Below, piece after piece: positions 17,573 through 25,184 of a DNA stretch of 64,000 nucleotides. Made by a program: the position numbers and the translations under genes. The DNA is from a virus: IMG/VR virus record IMGVR_UViG_3300011113_000805, positions 124,001-188,000 of that record. One strand, written 5' to 3'. The notes under the pieces were generated by a model, which did not search any database, was not told where the DNA came from, and was given only the letters and a program-made list of their open reading frames with translations. How positions within the stretch are numbered: the stretch's first letter is position 1; every line of letters begins with the position of its first letter.

Positions 17573-19138
17573 CTACTCATCAAGTTCGGGGACTGGTTCA
17601 AGCACAAACTTGTATCTTTTACCGGTTTTATTGAATCTGATAGAGAGGAAATCTTCTTCTTCGATCAAGGTATAGTCACCTCTATCATTTCTGAGATGTA
17701 AGTCTCCGGTGTAGATATTTGCCCAACGGAGTGCAGGAGAGCCAAGATTGTAAGTAACGTCAGCACCGGGAAGAACTGCTGTATTTGTTACTGTGCTAAC
17801 TAGGGTTGAGTTAGCAACAAAGTGCACTTCTGCACCAGCGACAGCTGTATCGATGCTCTGCTCTGAGGAGTAGAATGCAACATTAGGGTTGGATCCAACT
17901 GAGCCTGAATAGATCGAAGCAAATCCTGCTGCTCCTGTCTTTCCAAAGATAGATTTGGCATCAGAGGCATCAGACTGTAGCGCTAGCACATTGCTCTGTC
18001 TAGCAGTAATATTTGCAATTCTTCCATATGGACCGGCTGAGGAAGAAGAGAACGTAACCATCTCAGTTCCACTTCTCTTCAGAGTAAAGTCTGTTGCGAT
18101 CAGGGCGATATTCTGGCTTCCGCTAATCGCGACATCAGACCCGGCGCCACCTGAAAGGATCAGTGTTGTACCTGACCTACGAAGTGCATAGTTGGCATCA
18201 TTCACTTCGAAGACAGCGGCTCTCATATTAGCCAGCGTCATGCTAGTAAGAGAAGTGACCGTTCCGTTGTTGGTTGCTAAAGCACCAACACCCCATGTGT
18301 CATTGGCAACACGGCCAAGAACCAAATCGGGTGCACCCGAGTAAGACCCAGCACCACTTGATCCTGAGAAAATTGCAATTCCACCGTTTGCATTAGGTCC
18401 AGTTGCCCCGGATGCCATTAGTACAATAGGATCTTTAACAAGAAGGTTTGTTGTATCAACTGTCGTTGTTGTTCCTTGAACTGTTAGATTACCAGGAACA
18501 ACAACGTTTGAAGATGCAAAACCAACTGTGATAGCAGTAGCTGCTCCACCAACATTGAGTGTTGTTGCTGTATCATTGACAAGGTTAAATGTTGTCTGTG
18601 AGGTTGTTAGACTATTGCTAGTAAGATGAAGATTCGATCCGGTAATGTTTCCGTTTGTAGGAAGAATGACTTTGCCGGCACCTGTTCCATCTTTTACTGT
18701 GACTGAGCCGGAAGTAACTACAGATCCTGTAGTGAAAACCTCACCAGCTGTTACAGATGACCAGTAAGTATCACCACCACCGGCAACCAATGATGTGAGA
18801 GTTACACCACCAGTATTGTTTGAGTCGAAGAAAGTGAGACCACCGGATCCGGATGTGATCTTTGCGACACCACCCTGAAATCTGATCTCGTTAGAATCGA
18901 TGATAATTGATCCAGTACCAACAGTCAAGGTACCTGAGATGACAGTGTCACCTCCAAACACCGAAACTCCAGAAGTGCCTTTTCCACCTCTAGATCCTGA
19001 AACGAAGAACTCAACATCTGTACCAGGCATTGCTGGGAATGAACCAGCACCTGGATTTGCAATTCTTACGGATCCTGTAATACCGATCCGCCAGGAGTCA
19101 CTAGAAGACCCCGAAATATTATTGGTGATTAGAGCCAT
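17573..19138 (-). CDS. Fibre-like virion protein with conserved C-terminal motif
   Basis: 521 residues, low in charge, rich in Gly, Ser, Thr and Val. The N-terminus contains VEFFVSGSRGGKGTSGVSVF, repeated-strand modules (DTVISGTLTVGTGSIIIDS) and a TTTVDTTNLLVKDPIV segment known from phage fibre and peptidase-tail proteins. It ends with NLGSPALRWANIYTGDLHLR followed by an acidic tail, and the next gene ends the same way. A trimeric beta-structured fibre or receptor-contact protein is likely. Its start codon and SD lie in a 10-base hairpin. Confidence 0.7.
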   Translation of the reverse strand: MALITNNISGSSSDSWRIGITGSVRIANPGAGSFPAMPGTDVEFFVSGSRGGKGTSGVSVFGGDTVISGTLTVGTGSIIIDSNEIRFQGGVAKITSGSGGLTFFDSNNTGGVTLTSLVAGGGDTYWSSVTAGEVFTTGSVVTSGSVTVKDGTGAGKVILPTNGNITGSNLHLTSNSLTTSQTTFNLVNDTATTLNVGGAATAITVGFASSNVVVPGNLTVQGTTTTVDTTNLLVKDPIVLMASGATGPNANGGIAIFSGSSGAGSYSGAPDLVLGRVANDTWGVGALATNNGTVTSLTSMTLANMRAAVFEVNDANYALRRSGTTLILSGGAGSDVAISGSQNIALIATDFTLKRSGTEMVTFSSSSAGPYGRIANITARQSNVLALQSDASDAKSIFGKTGAAGFASIYSGSVGSNPNVAFYSSEQSIDTAVAGAEVHFVANSTLVSTVTNTAVLPGADVTYNLGSPALRWANIYTGDLHLRNDRGDYTLIEEEDFLSIRFNKTGKRYKFVLEPVPELDE

Positions 19139-19163
19139 GAAAGTCCTCCTATCGGACTTTCAT
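19137..19163 (-). promoter_or_regulatory. Hairpin occluding the start of the fibre gene
   Basis: ATGAAAGTCC (19137-19146) pairs with GGACTTTCAT (19154-19163), loop of 7. On the transcript the AGGAGG ribosome site runs from loop into stem, and the AUG overlaps the end of the 3' arm. Confidence 0.6.
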
Positions 19164-19168
19164 AATTA

Positions 19169-19774
19169 TCACTCTTCTAGAGGAGCTAGCATCATTTTGT
19201 ATTTTTTACCGGTAAGATTGTTGATAACACAAAGATAATCAGCTTCTTCCAGAATTGTCCAATTCCCTCTTTCATTTCGAAGATGCAAGTCACCGGTATA
19301 GACGTTTGCATATCTACTTGATGGTGAACCCAGATTTCTAGTTCTGTCACCATCAGGGATAAGATCTGACTTAAGTGTTGAAGTCACACTAATGCTTCCA
19401 ACACTTAGCGTGTTTGTTCCTGAATTGTAGTTGAAGGCGGATTCAGCAGCAAAAGCTCCAGAACCATTATTGTATTGTACATCACCTCCTGCACCTGCAG
19501 CACCACCAGAACCTGCTCCAAAGAGTGTTCCTGAGATAAAAACGTCACCACCAAATGTTACCCTATCATTTCCTCCAACAGAGCCAGAGATAAAAAGCCA
19601 GGTATCAGATCCTGTGCCTGCCAGAATGAGAGAGCTTGTATCAACAGTGACACCATCATTACCGGCAGCACCTGAGCCGATTAGAAGGAGCCGAGGATTT
19701 GAAGTGCTTCCGGAAGCAATAATCCTTTCGGCGCGAATGCCTGATGTCTTAAAATCTGGTGGTCTAGATGGCAT
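19169..19774 (-). CDS. Short fibre-like virion protein, same C-terminal motif
   Basis: 201 residues. After an N-terminal section with WLFISGSVGGNDRVTFGGDV, matching the equivalent part of the 521-residue neighbour, it has GGDVQYNNGSGAF and then NLGSPSSRYANVYTGDLHLR followed by an acidic end. The shared last ~50 residues (Y-TGDLHLRN-RG, then E--D-L and GK-YK) suggest a common attachment or chaperone-recognition end. TAATG overlap with the small protein upstream. Confidence 0.65.
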   Translation of the reverse strand: MPSRPPDFKTSGIRAERIIASGSTSNPRLLLIGSGAAGNDGVTVDTSSLILAGTGSDTWLFISGSVGGNDRVTFGGDVFISGTLFGAGSGGAAGAGGDVQYNNGSGAFAAESAFNYNSGTNTLSVGSISVTSTLKSDLIPDGDRTRNLGSPSSRYANVYTGDLHLRNERGNWTILEEADYLCVINNLTGKKYKMMLAPLEE

Positions 19775-20019
19775 TAGTCAGAACTCGCAATAATGTAATC
19801 ACATGTGACAGCAGCTGTGTCACTAGTTTCAAATGTTGCATTTCCTCCACTGACACCGGTGAAGAGTGAAACGTTGGATCGTGGTGTCGCTACAGGTGCA
19901 ATTGTGCCACTAATTGCTGGGTCTATTGGAACTGTCGTTCCAACACCTGCAACAGGAGGTGTGACGACAACAGTTCCAAACTGTATAGTGATACTGTCAA
20001 TGCCCAACTTAGTTCTCAT
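19774..20019 (-). CDS. Small probable virion protein
   Basis: 81 residues, strand-rich and nearly uncharged, with PVAGVGTTVPIDPAISGTIA. I do not recognise it. It overlaps its neighbours by one to four bases, within a virion-gene block, so co-assembly with the fibres is a reasonable guess. Confidence 0.55.
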   Translation of the reverse strand: MRTKLGIDSITIQFGTVVVTPPVAGVGTTVPIDPAISGTIAPVATPRSNVSLFTGVSGGNATFETSDTAAVTCDYIIASSD

Positions 20020-20330
20020 TCAGACACCACAAGAATTGCAACTGATCCACTTGTCGCAACAGATGAACCTATAGTTACTGAGTTGGTGTTGATAGTTTTT
20101 ACAAAGACATTGAAACTGTCATCCTGTGCTGTCGCAACAACAACAGGGGCACTAACATATGGATTAAGAAAAGAGTAAGTTACTTCACTATTGCCGGCAA
20201 ATGAGATAACTGTGCTCTCCAAAACAACAGTCCCATCTGCCCGATAATCATACTTAGGCTCTCTTCGAATAAATGGGTAAGCCTTGGCATACCGATTAAG
20301 GTCCACTTTTCTAAATGTGGCAGATCCCAA
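20016..20330 (-). CDS. Small beta-rich virion protein
   Basis: 104 residues. A basic N-terminus (FRKVDLNRYAKAYPFIRREP) precedes a beta-rich domain, VTYSFLNPYVSAPVVVATAQ, then NVFVKTINTNSVTIG. This resembles the H-type-lectin-like 'F-x-x-PY--PVV--T' domains on phage fibres. First gene of the four-gene fibre block. Confidence 0.55.
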   Translation of the reverse strand: MGSATFRKVDLNRYAKAYPFIRREPKYDYRADGTVVLESTVISFAGNSEVTYSFLNPYVSAPVVVATAQDDSFNVFVKTINTNSVTIGSSVATSGSVAILVVSE

Positions 20331-20361
20331 GGCTCACCTCACAACCATATCTATGCAGGAC

Positions 20362-21669
20362 TCAAAGCTGTTGACTGGCAAGAGTTGCTAGAGGTGATCT
20401 TTCCCCGCGATCCAGGCGAATATGACCAAAGAGATCAGAGCCCTTAAGTCTTTCAATCGCAATCGTTAAGCCATTAGAGAACTTGTCTAGATATGCGGTG
20501 TCCACCTGTTCAGTGTCACCCAGTAAGACCATCTTAGTACCTTCACCACATCTAGTTACCAGAGTCTTGATTTCATGAATTGTCAAATTTTGAGATTCAT
20601 CGACAATGATAAAGCAGTTGTTAAAGCTTCGGCCTCGAATGTAGGAAATAGGTGAGATCTCAATAACACCACGTTGTCTCATCATTTCGAAATAAGATGT
20701 ATCACGGTAGGCATTTCTGAAGTTATCAATGATAGGCATGAGCCAAGGAGCCATCTTTTCCTCAAGAGTGCCTGGAAGGAATCCAAGGTCACGACCCACC
20801 GGTTCAATGGATCTTGTGATGATGATTCTTTCATACTTCTTGCTATTGAGTCCGGCCATTGCAGCGATAAGAGCTAGGAATGTCTTACCGGATCCAGCTA
20901 GACCGGTCATGGCAACAAGGGGTACCCGTTCATCAGTTAAAAGGTGCAATGCAGCGCGCTGTTCCTTCGAACGTGGAGAAACACCAAGGCCATCAAACTT
21001 GTCTCGCATTTTGGTAATGACACCGTCACGGTACATACCGATAAGACTCTTCTTCGGATTACCTTCAGCCGTGGCTACCACCAAGGAGTTATTGTAGAGT
21101 TCCCAGGATGATTCAGGAGTTATCCGGCCATCCTGGTAATATGTTTCCATGTCATCGTCATCCAGAATAATCTGGGATACTCCTGAATAAACAGGATTAC
21201 CGTCTCGTACGGTCTTAGGCACGTCCTTGTAGTAATCCTCAGCCTGAATCCCAATAGCATCCGCTTTTAGCCTGAGGTTAATGTCTTTTGTAATGATGAC
21301 GACTTCCTCGGCACCATTTGCCTTGAGCCAAGCTGCAACCCATAGAATTCTGTGGTCACCCTTCTTAAGGTCAAACTCCTCAGGAATTGCGACACCAGGA
21401 TCATCCTGGTGGTCTCTGACAACACTAAGGCGGATGTCTTGCATCTCAAGATAGACACCGTCCTGAAGGCTACCTTTCTTTCTAAGTGCGTCCAGGGATC
21501 GATTGACTTCACGAGCTGCATTGCCAATGAGTTCCTTCCTATCCTTAAATCTGTCAAGCTCCTCAAGGGCTATTAGTGGAATAACTACATCATTACCATT
21601 AAAGGAAAAGATGGAGGATGAATCGTACAGGAGTACGCTAGTGTCAAGGACGAAAGTCTTTCTGCTCAA
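20362..21669 (-). CDS. PIN-PhoH protein (PhoH2 type)
   Basis: 435 residues, TTG start with GAGG upstream. Residues 1-150 form a PIN ribonuclease domain (FVLDTSVLLYD with D9, GDHRILWVA with D105, ITKDINLRLKA with D129). The PhoH ATPase follows, with Walker A GLAGSGKT at 256-263, ITRSIEPVGRDLGFLPG, and Walker B FIIVDESQN at about 353-361. Bacterial PhoH2 proteins are reported as RNA helicase-ribonucleases. Many phages carry PhoH alone; here the PIN half is intact. It is divergent from the sigma-like gene at 21728. Confidence 0.9.
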   Translation of the reverse strand: MSRKTFVLDTSVLLYDSSSIFSFNGNDVVIPLIALEELDRFKDRKELIGNAAREVNRSLDALRKKGSLQDGVYLEMQDIRLSVVRDHQDDPGVAIPEEFDLKKGDHRILWVAAWLKANGAEEVVIITKDINLRLKADAIGIQAEDYYKDVPKTVRDGNPVYSGVSQIILDDDDMETYYQDGRITPESSWELYNNSLVVATAEGNPKKSLIGMYRDGVITKMRDKFDGLGVSPRSKEQRAALHLLTDERVPLVAMTGLAGSGKTFLALIAAMAGLNSKKYERIIITRSIEPVGRDLGFLPGTLEEKMAPWLMPIIDNFRNAYRDTSYFEMMRQRGVIEISPISYIRGRSFNNCFIIVDESQNLTIHEIKTLVTRCGEGTKMVLLGDTEQVDTAYLDKFSNGLTIAIERLKGSDLFGHIRLDRGERSPLATLASQQL

Positions 21670-21727
21670 GTGTTTGTTACCTCTATAAGATTTCTATACA
21701 TGCTCAGCAAATTCGTAACATTTCTAT

Positions 21728-22000
21728 ATGAAGCCTACCATAGATTTTGTTAAGGGAACTACCTGCTTTGCAGAGCATGAGAAGCGTATGCTAACATGTC
21801 AGAAGAAGTCATGTCGACAATGGATCGATGATGAATGTTCCCTAAATTGCACTATCTTGAAAGCAAAAGAACCTCACACTTTGCAAGAAATTGGTGACAT
21901 GTTTGGCGTCACAAGAATGCGTATTTGCCAACTTGAGAAATCAATTCTTGCAAAAGTGGAGGAACTAGACGAGATTATTGGTCTCAACCCTTCTTCTTAG
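21728..22000 (+). CDS. Stand-alone sigma-70 region 4-like protein with Cys motif
   Basis: 90 residues, one of very few plus-strand genes. Residues 52-77 (TLQEIGDMFGVTRMRICQLE) are a region-4 helix-turn-helix, close to the TL-EVG--FGVTRERIRQIE of primary sigma factors. Residues 24-41 hold four Cys (C-x4-C...C-x3-C) that could bind a metal. No region 2 is present. It may bias host RNA polymerase at early or middle promoters, or act with the gp55-like factor. No SD is visible. Its last 17 bases overlap the convergent gene. Confidence 0.7.
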   Translation: MKPTIDFVKGTTCFAEHEKRMLTCQKKSCRQWIDDECSLNCTILKAKEPHTLQEIGDMFGVTRMRICQLEKSILAKVEELDEIIGLNPSS

Positions 22001-22343
22001 AGCCGCCGGCCCTTGTCTGTGAAGTAACAACAGGTTCAGGTTCAGCCTGAACCTGTTCCACAATTGTATCCTGGGCTACCAGAGCAGGTTCAGGTTCAGC
22101 CTGGGCCTGTTCCACAATTGTATCCTGGGCTACCAGAGCAGGTTCAGGTTCAGCAACCTTCAAGGTATCAGCAACAATTTCACTTTCCTCCTGTACAGGA
22201 GGAGGAAATGATTCCTGAGGAGTCTCCGGTTTTGCGGACCTTCTTGGGAGTGGTGCTGGCAAAGGAGACGCCGGTGCCGCTCGACGAGGAAGTGGCGCTT
22301 CCGGTGGAACAGCAGGTGCGACACCTCTTGGCAAAGAGGTCAT
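21984..22343 (-). CDS. Pro/Ala/Glu-rich low-complexity protein with tandem repeat
   Basis: 119 residues. N-terminal Pro/Arg-rich stretch (APLPRRAAPASPLPAPLPRR), then an acidic part with two and a bit copies of an 18-residue unit (AEPEPALVAQDTIVEQ-Q) and a lysine-rich end. It is disordered. The ATG lies in an ATGA overlap with the histone-H1-like gene, which supports expression. It may be a DNA- or head-associated accessory protein. No family recognised. Confidence 0.5.
   Translation of the reverse strand: MTSLPRGVAPAVPPEAPLPRRAAPASPLPAPLPRRSAKPETPQESFPPPVQEESEIVADTLKVAEPEPALVAQDTIVEQAQAEPEPALVAQDTIVEQVQAEPEPVVTSQTRAGGSKKKG
22031..22155. repeat. 54-bp tandem repeat (2.3 copies)
   Basis: Units at 22031-22084 and 22085-22138 differ at a few positions only (CCTGAACC against CCTGGGCC), with a partial third copy to 22155. 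It encodes the 18-residue repeat of the overlapping minus-strand protein, so it is a coding repeat and not a CRISPR. Confidence 0.85.
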
Positions 22344-22576
22344 TCAGCAGTCTCCTTTTCTTTCTTCCTTTCCTTTTCGGTATTAACTGTGACCTTCACT
22401 AGCGATGCAAGTTTACCGCGAAGGGCACGAAGACCCTTGCGAGCTCTTACACCTGCACTGGCATTGCCTGATGCATTCTTGCGAATATCTAGATCTACAG
22501 CTTCAACAGCTGCTCTTACTTCATTCCAAAGTTCCAGGATCGAATTCTCCACTTGCCTTTTCTCCTTCGGGAGCAA
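22340..22576 (-). CDS. Histone H1-like (Hc1-type) small basic protein
   Basis: 78 residues, TTG start with GAGGAG four bases upstream. The core reads RKNASGNASAGVRARKGLRALR, like the GN--A--RARK-L--L helix of chlamydial Hc1 and phage 'histone H1-like' proteins, followed by a Lys/Glu-rich tail. It probably binds DNA. It overlaps the upstream gene by about 56 bases, which is long for this genome; a GTG at 22552 is another possible start. Confidence 0.5.
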   Translation of the reverse strand: MLPKEKRQVENSILELWNEVRAAVEAVDLDIRKNASGNASAGVRARKGLRALRGKLASLVKVTVNTEKERKKEKETAE

Positions 22577-22772
22577 TGAGCTCCTCTTTGTTGATGATAT
22601 GAGGCTTTACTGCCTCTAATACCGCTAGCATTGCATCGCGGCTCTCCAGTTCAAGACTTAAAAACTCAATGAGTTTAAGTCGCTGGTAGTCTGACACTCC
22701 AAATTCATTTAGTCTCTGATTAATTTCTCTAGCTTCTTGAATCTGCCTAAGCCAGTTATTCTCAAGTGACAT
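22521..22772 (-). CDS. Hypothetical helical protein
   Basis: 83 residues from the ATG at 22772 (ATGA overlap, GGAG eight bases upstream). Helical first 60 residues (WLRQIQEAREINQRLNEFGV), then a short acidic tail. Not recognised. Confidence 0.6.
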   Translation of the reverse strand: MSLENNWLRQIQEAREINQRLNEFGVSDYQRLKLIEFLSLELESRDAMLAVLEAVKPHIINKEELIAPEGEKASGEFDPGTLE

Positions 22773-23230
22773 CAAAATGTCTCCGACATATCGTAAGATT
22801 CTATCTTAAACTTTTGCGGACCTTCAAGAGTTAACACTTTTCCTTTTGTTAAGCCGTCTGATTTTTCACGTGTAAGTACAATTTTCTCGCCCCACTTGCC
22901 TTCGCTATAGATGAAGTGAGCAAATTCCCAAGTTGCAATATCACAATCATAGCCCTTAAGTAAGTTACCTAGTTCTGTAGGTATCATCAACTGAATGTCA
23001 TCAATTGAAATAATGGCACTTGAGCTTTCCTTTGTGGTAATCTCGGACTTACAGATATCTACAATTCGATGAATAATTCCGCAATTGTTGCATGTAGCAT
23101 CCTTAGGAATAACATTACCACCATCTTCCAATACCGAGAACACTACGAATGAGTGAAACACAGGATTTGGCGACCTCTTTAAAGTAGGAAGGACGCAATG
23201 GCACTGGATGAGATGTTTTACTCCTTGCAT
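22772..23230 (-). CDS. Conserved phage protein with zinc-binding Cys motif
   Basis: 152 residues from the ATG at 23230, five bases past the previous stop; an ATG 13 codons earlier would overlap that gene. MQGVKHLIQCHCVLPTL starts the domain, and CNNCGIIHRIVDICKSEI supplies a C-x2-C. The arrangement CHC...CNNCG-IHRIVDIC is one I remember from T4-like marine phages as a protein of unknown function. The WEFAHFI and GEKIVLTRE blocks follow. Confidence 0.6.
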   Translation of the reverse strand: MQGVKHLIQCHCVLPTLKRSPNPVFHSFVVFSVLEDGGNVIPKDATCNNCGIIHRIVDICKSEITTKESSSAIISIDDIQLMIPTELGNLLKGYDCDIATWEFAHFIYSEGKWGEKIVLTREKSDGLTKGKVLTLEGPQKFKIESYDMSETF

Positions 23231-23235
23231 GCTGA

Positions 23236-23451
23236 TTAGTTCCGAAAAAAGTTCTTCACGACATTCCAAAGTGATGTGTATGCATTGTTGGCAACCTGAT
23301 CAATACTAGTCTGAGCAGTTGCAACAATCTTCTGTGTTACTTTCATATCAAGCCCTTCACGACGACAAGTCTCAATTAGGTTTGTCGATGTAACATCCTT
23401 GACACTTCCAAAGACACTATAGTACTGTTTTCCAAATTCTGATTCGTTCAT
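23236..23451 (-). CDS. Hypothetical small protein
   Basis: 71 residues from the ATG at 23451, which has AGGAGGTGGC directly upstream. Mixed helical sequence ending in SLWNVVKNFFRN. Not recognised. Confidence 0.6.
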   Translation of the reverse strand: MNESEFGKQYYSVFGSVKDVTSTNLIETCRREGLDMKVTQKIVATAQTSIDQVANNAYTSLWNVVKNFFRN

Positions 23452-23497
23452 GCCACCTCCTATTTGAAATAGAAATACAGATTTTTCTGATGTAAAA

Positions 23498-23953
23498 CTA
23501 CCTTGCACTGCGATCTGCGATAGAGGAAGAGACCCATGCCCGCGGCTTTATCTGAACTTTAAACCCACAAGAGCTAACCATTGTTGTTAGCTGCTTCACA
23601 AATTTTGATGATTTATGCTTCTCGCTGGAGAGATCAAGATGAACCTCAGCATCTCTTCCAAGTTCATTTTTGATTTCACTGGCAACAATAAGTGATCTCA
23701 TTGCTTCCTCAGAAAGCCGCTGTCCTAAATGTTTAATATCACCTAGACTCATTTCATCACGATGATACATAAATCGACCACCAAGACCGGGCCTGTGTGT
23801 AGCAATAACTGTTGCAAAGATCCATCTTCCACCAATGAGATGTGAGTCAGTTCCTACAAAGATCTCGATGCTAGGGTCTAGCAGGAGGTTTCTAGCTTCA
23901 TTGTGATCAGCCTCTTCTCCGCTTGGCCACAGCCATTTTCTTGTCAAGAGCAA
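23498..23953 (-). CDS. RNase H-fold protein, YkuK/DUF458-like
   Basis: 151 residues from a TTG at 23953, five bases after AGGAGG. IEIFVGTDSHLIGGRWIFAT opens an RNase H-like sheet (D in the first strand), followed by GGRFMYHRDEM and the AEVHLDLSSEKHKSS strand with an acidic residue, ending KPRAWVSSSIADR. This is the order seen in the DUF458 family (B. subtilis YkuK), whose function is not settled. It overlaps the chaperonin-like gene by about 47 bases. Confidence 0.65.
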   Translation of the reverse strand: MLLTRKWLWPSGEEADHNEARNLLLDPSIEIFVGTDSHLIGGRWIFATVIATHRPGLGGRFMYHRDEMSLGDIKHLGQRLSEEAMRSLIVASEIKNELGRDAEVHLDLSSEKHKSSKFVKQLTTMVSSCGFKVQIKPRAWVSSSIADRSAR

Positions 23954-25184
23954 GGACACCTCCTGTATTTTGAGCTAATTTTAAGTAAGCATCATGTGTC
24001 ATTTTTGCAACGTGAATTGAATCACCTGGCAAAGTCTTTTCATTTGCAACTGTAACACCTTTTAACCTTGCCGACATGAAGCATCTCATTCCATAATCAA
24101 ATCTCTCTTTGCATACCTGGCTCAGATCTCCGAATTCCTCACCAATGCATACGGTAATTCGACGACCGGAGATCCTTGCAATTCTTCTAGAAATAAGCCC
24201 TTTAACATGCTCATCCTTGAATAAACTCAGTTCATGCCGCAATCGCTTGAGATGTTCATTTCTCCAAAAGTCATTTCGAATATTCACCTTAAGCATTCCC
24301 TTTTCGATTATGACATCTGATTCTTTTGATGAATTTTCAAGTGACAAGATAGGTGATAAAACTGCTCCGGTAACACCGGCTATATCATGCACGGTATATT
24401 CATCATCTATACTAACACCAGGTGTTACAGGAATAATATCGAATATCCCTCTAGAGTTGTTTGTATGGATTGTACTGGCAACTTCAGATGAAAACGCTCT
24501 AGCAAGCAGAATAGCAGAGACACCATTCTTTGCACAGTCATCTAGTAATCTGTGTACCTGGCCTACGGACTCAATAACACCATCAAAGACAATAAAGACT
24601 CTTGATGTGAGCCTGCCGGCGGAAGCAAAGCTAGGAGAAACAATCACAGGAAATGAGGATGACTCATCCACAGAGATGTGACTCAGCCCACCCAGTGTGA
24701 CAGTTAGGTTTCCAGTTGGCCCTAACATACGTATTGCCACTGCTAACATTTCCTCTACTGTCTTGTCATTGACAGTAGAGATGAGCTTTTCAATATCACT
24801 AGAGACAAGTTTTCTTGGCGATGAATTAGAGAGAGTTTTTCCTGCCAAGAGCCTTAGAAATAGTGCAGCAGAGCCAGGTGATGATTGTTCTGCCCTGTAT
24901 GCACTTATAAGCATGAGAGATCTTGTGACTCTCTCGTTATCATTGACAGGAGCATAAGACGACAGTATCCTAAGTGCATCAGAATCTGAGCCACCAAGGA
25001 TTCTATTGTTAAAGACTTCGGCAACTGGGGCCTCGAGGGTAGAAATTGCCCAATTGGCAATTTTTCTCGAGGCCCGCAGTATATCACTACCGTCACCGGT
25101 AAGTTTTCTAGCTGTCTCGCCAGAGGTTATTTGATGCAAAGGTGATAATCTCCTCTGCTGATTCTGGTGTGTATCCATAGTCAT
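23907..25184 (-). CDS. Divergent GroEL-like chaperonin
   Basis: 425 residues against about 548 in GroEL; the start is uncertain (a TTG at 25139 with GGAG nine bases upstream would give 410). GroEL landmarks appear in order: KTVEEMLAVAIRMLGPTGNL (GroEL DETVGKLIAEAMDKVGKEG), an apical-like GVSAILLARAFSSEV and IPVTPGVSIDDEYTVHDIAG (GroEL KAPGFGDRRKAMLEDIA), LKRLRHELSLFKDEHVKGLI, RRIARISGRRITVCIGEE (GroEL LAKLAGGVAVIKVG), then a C-terminal AYLKLAQNTGGVLALDK. The GDGTT nucleotide loop reads SSPGSAA, so ATP use is doubtful. Confidence 0.6.
   Translation of the reverse strand: MTMDTHQNQQRRLSPLHQITSGETARKLTGDGSDILRASRKIANWAISTLEAPVAEVFNNRILGGSDSDALRILSSYAPVNDNERVTRSLMLISAYRAEQSSPGSAALFLRLLAGKTLSNSSPRKLVSSDIEKLISTVNDKTVEEMLAVAIRMLGPTGNLTVTLGGLSHISVDESSSFPVIVSPSFASAGRLTSRVFIVFDGVIESVGQVHRLLDDCAKNGVSAILLARAFSSEVASTIHTNNSRGIFDIIPVTPGVSIDDEYTVHDIAGVTGAVLSPILSLENSSKESDVIIEKGMLKVNIRNDFWRNEHLKRLRHELSLFKDEHVKGLISRRIARISGRRITVCIGEEFGDLSQVCKERFDYGMRCFMSARLKGVTVANEKTLPGDSIHVAKMTHDAYLKLAQNTGGVLALDKKMAVAKRRRG

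Noticed and set aside
22064-22402. Plus-strand open frame of 112 residues rich in Gln, Val and Pro
   Set aside because: It is the reverse of the 54-bp coding repeat and of the minus-strand gene that has the ATGA overlap; no SD and no recognisable fold.
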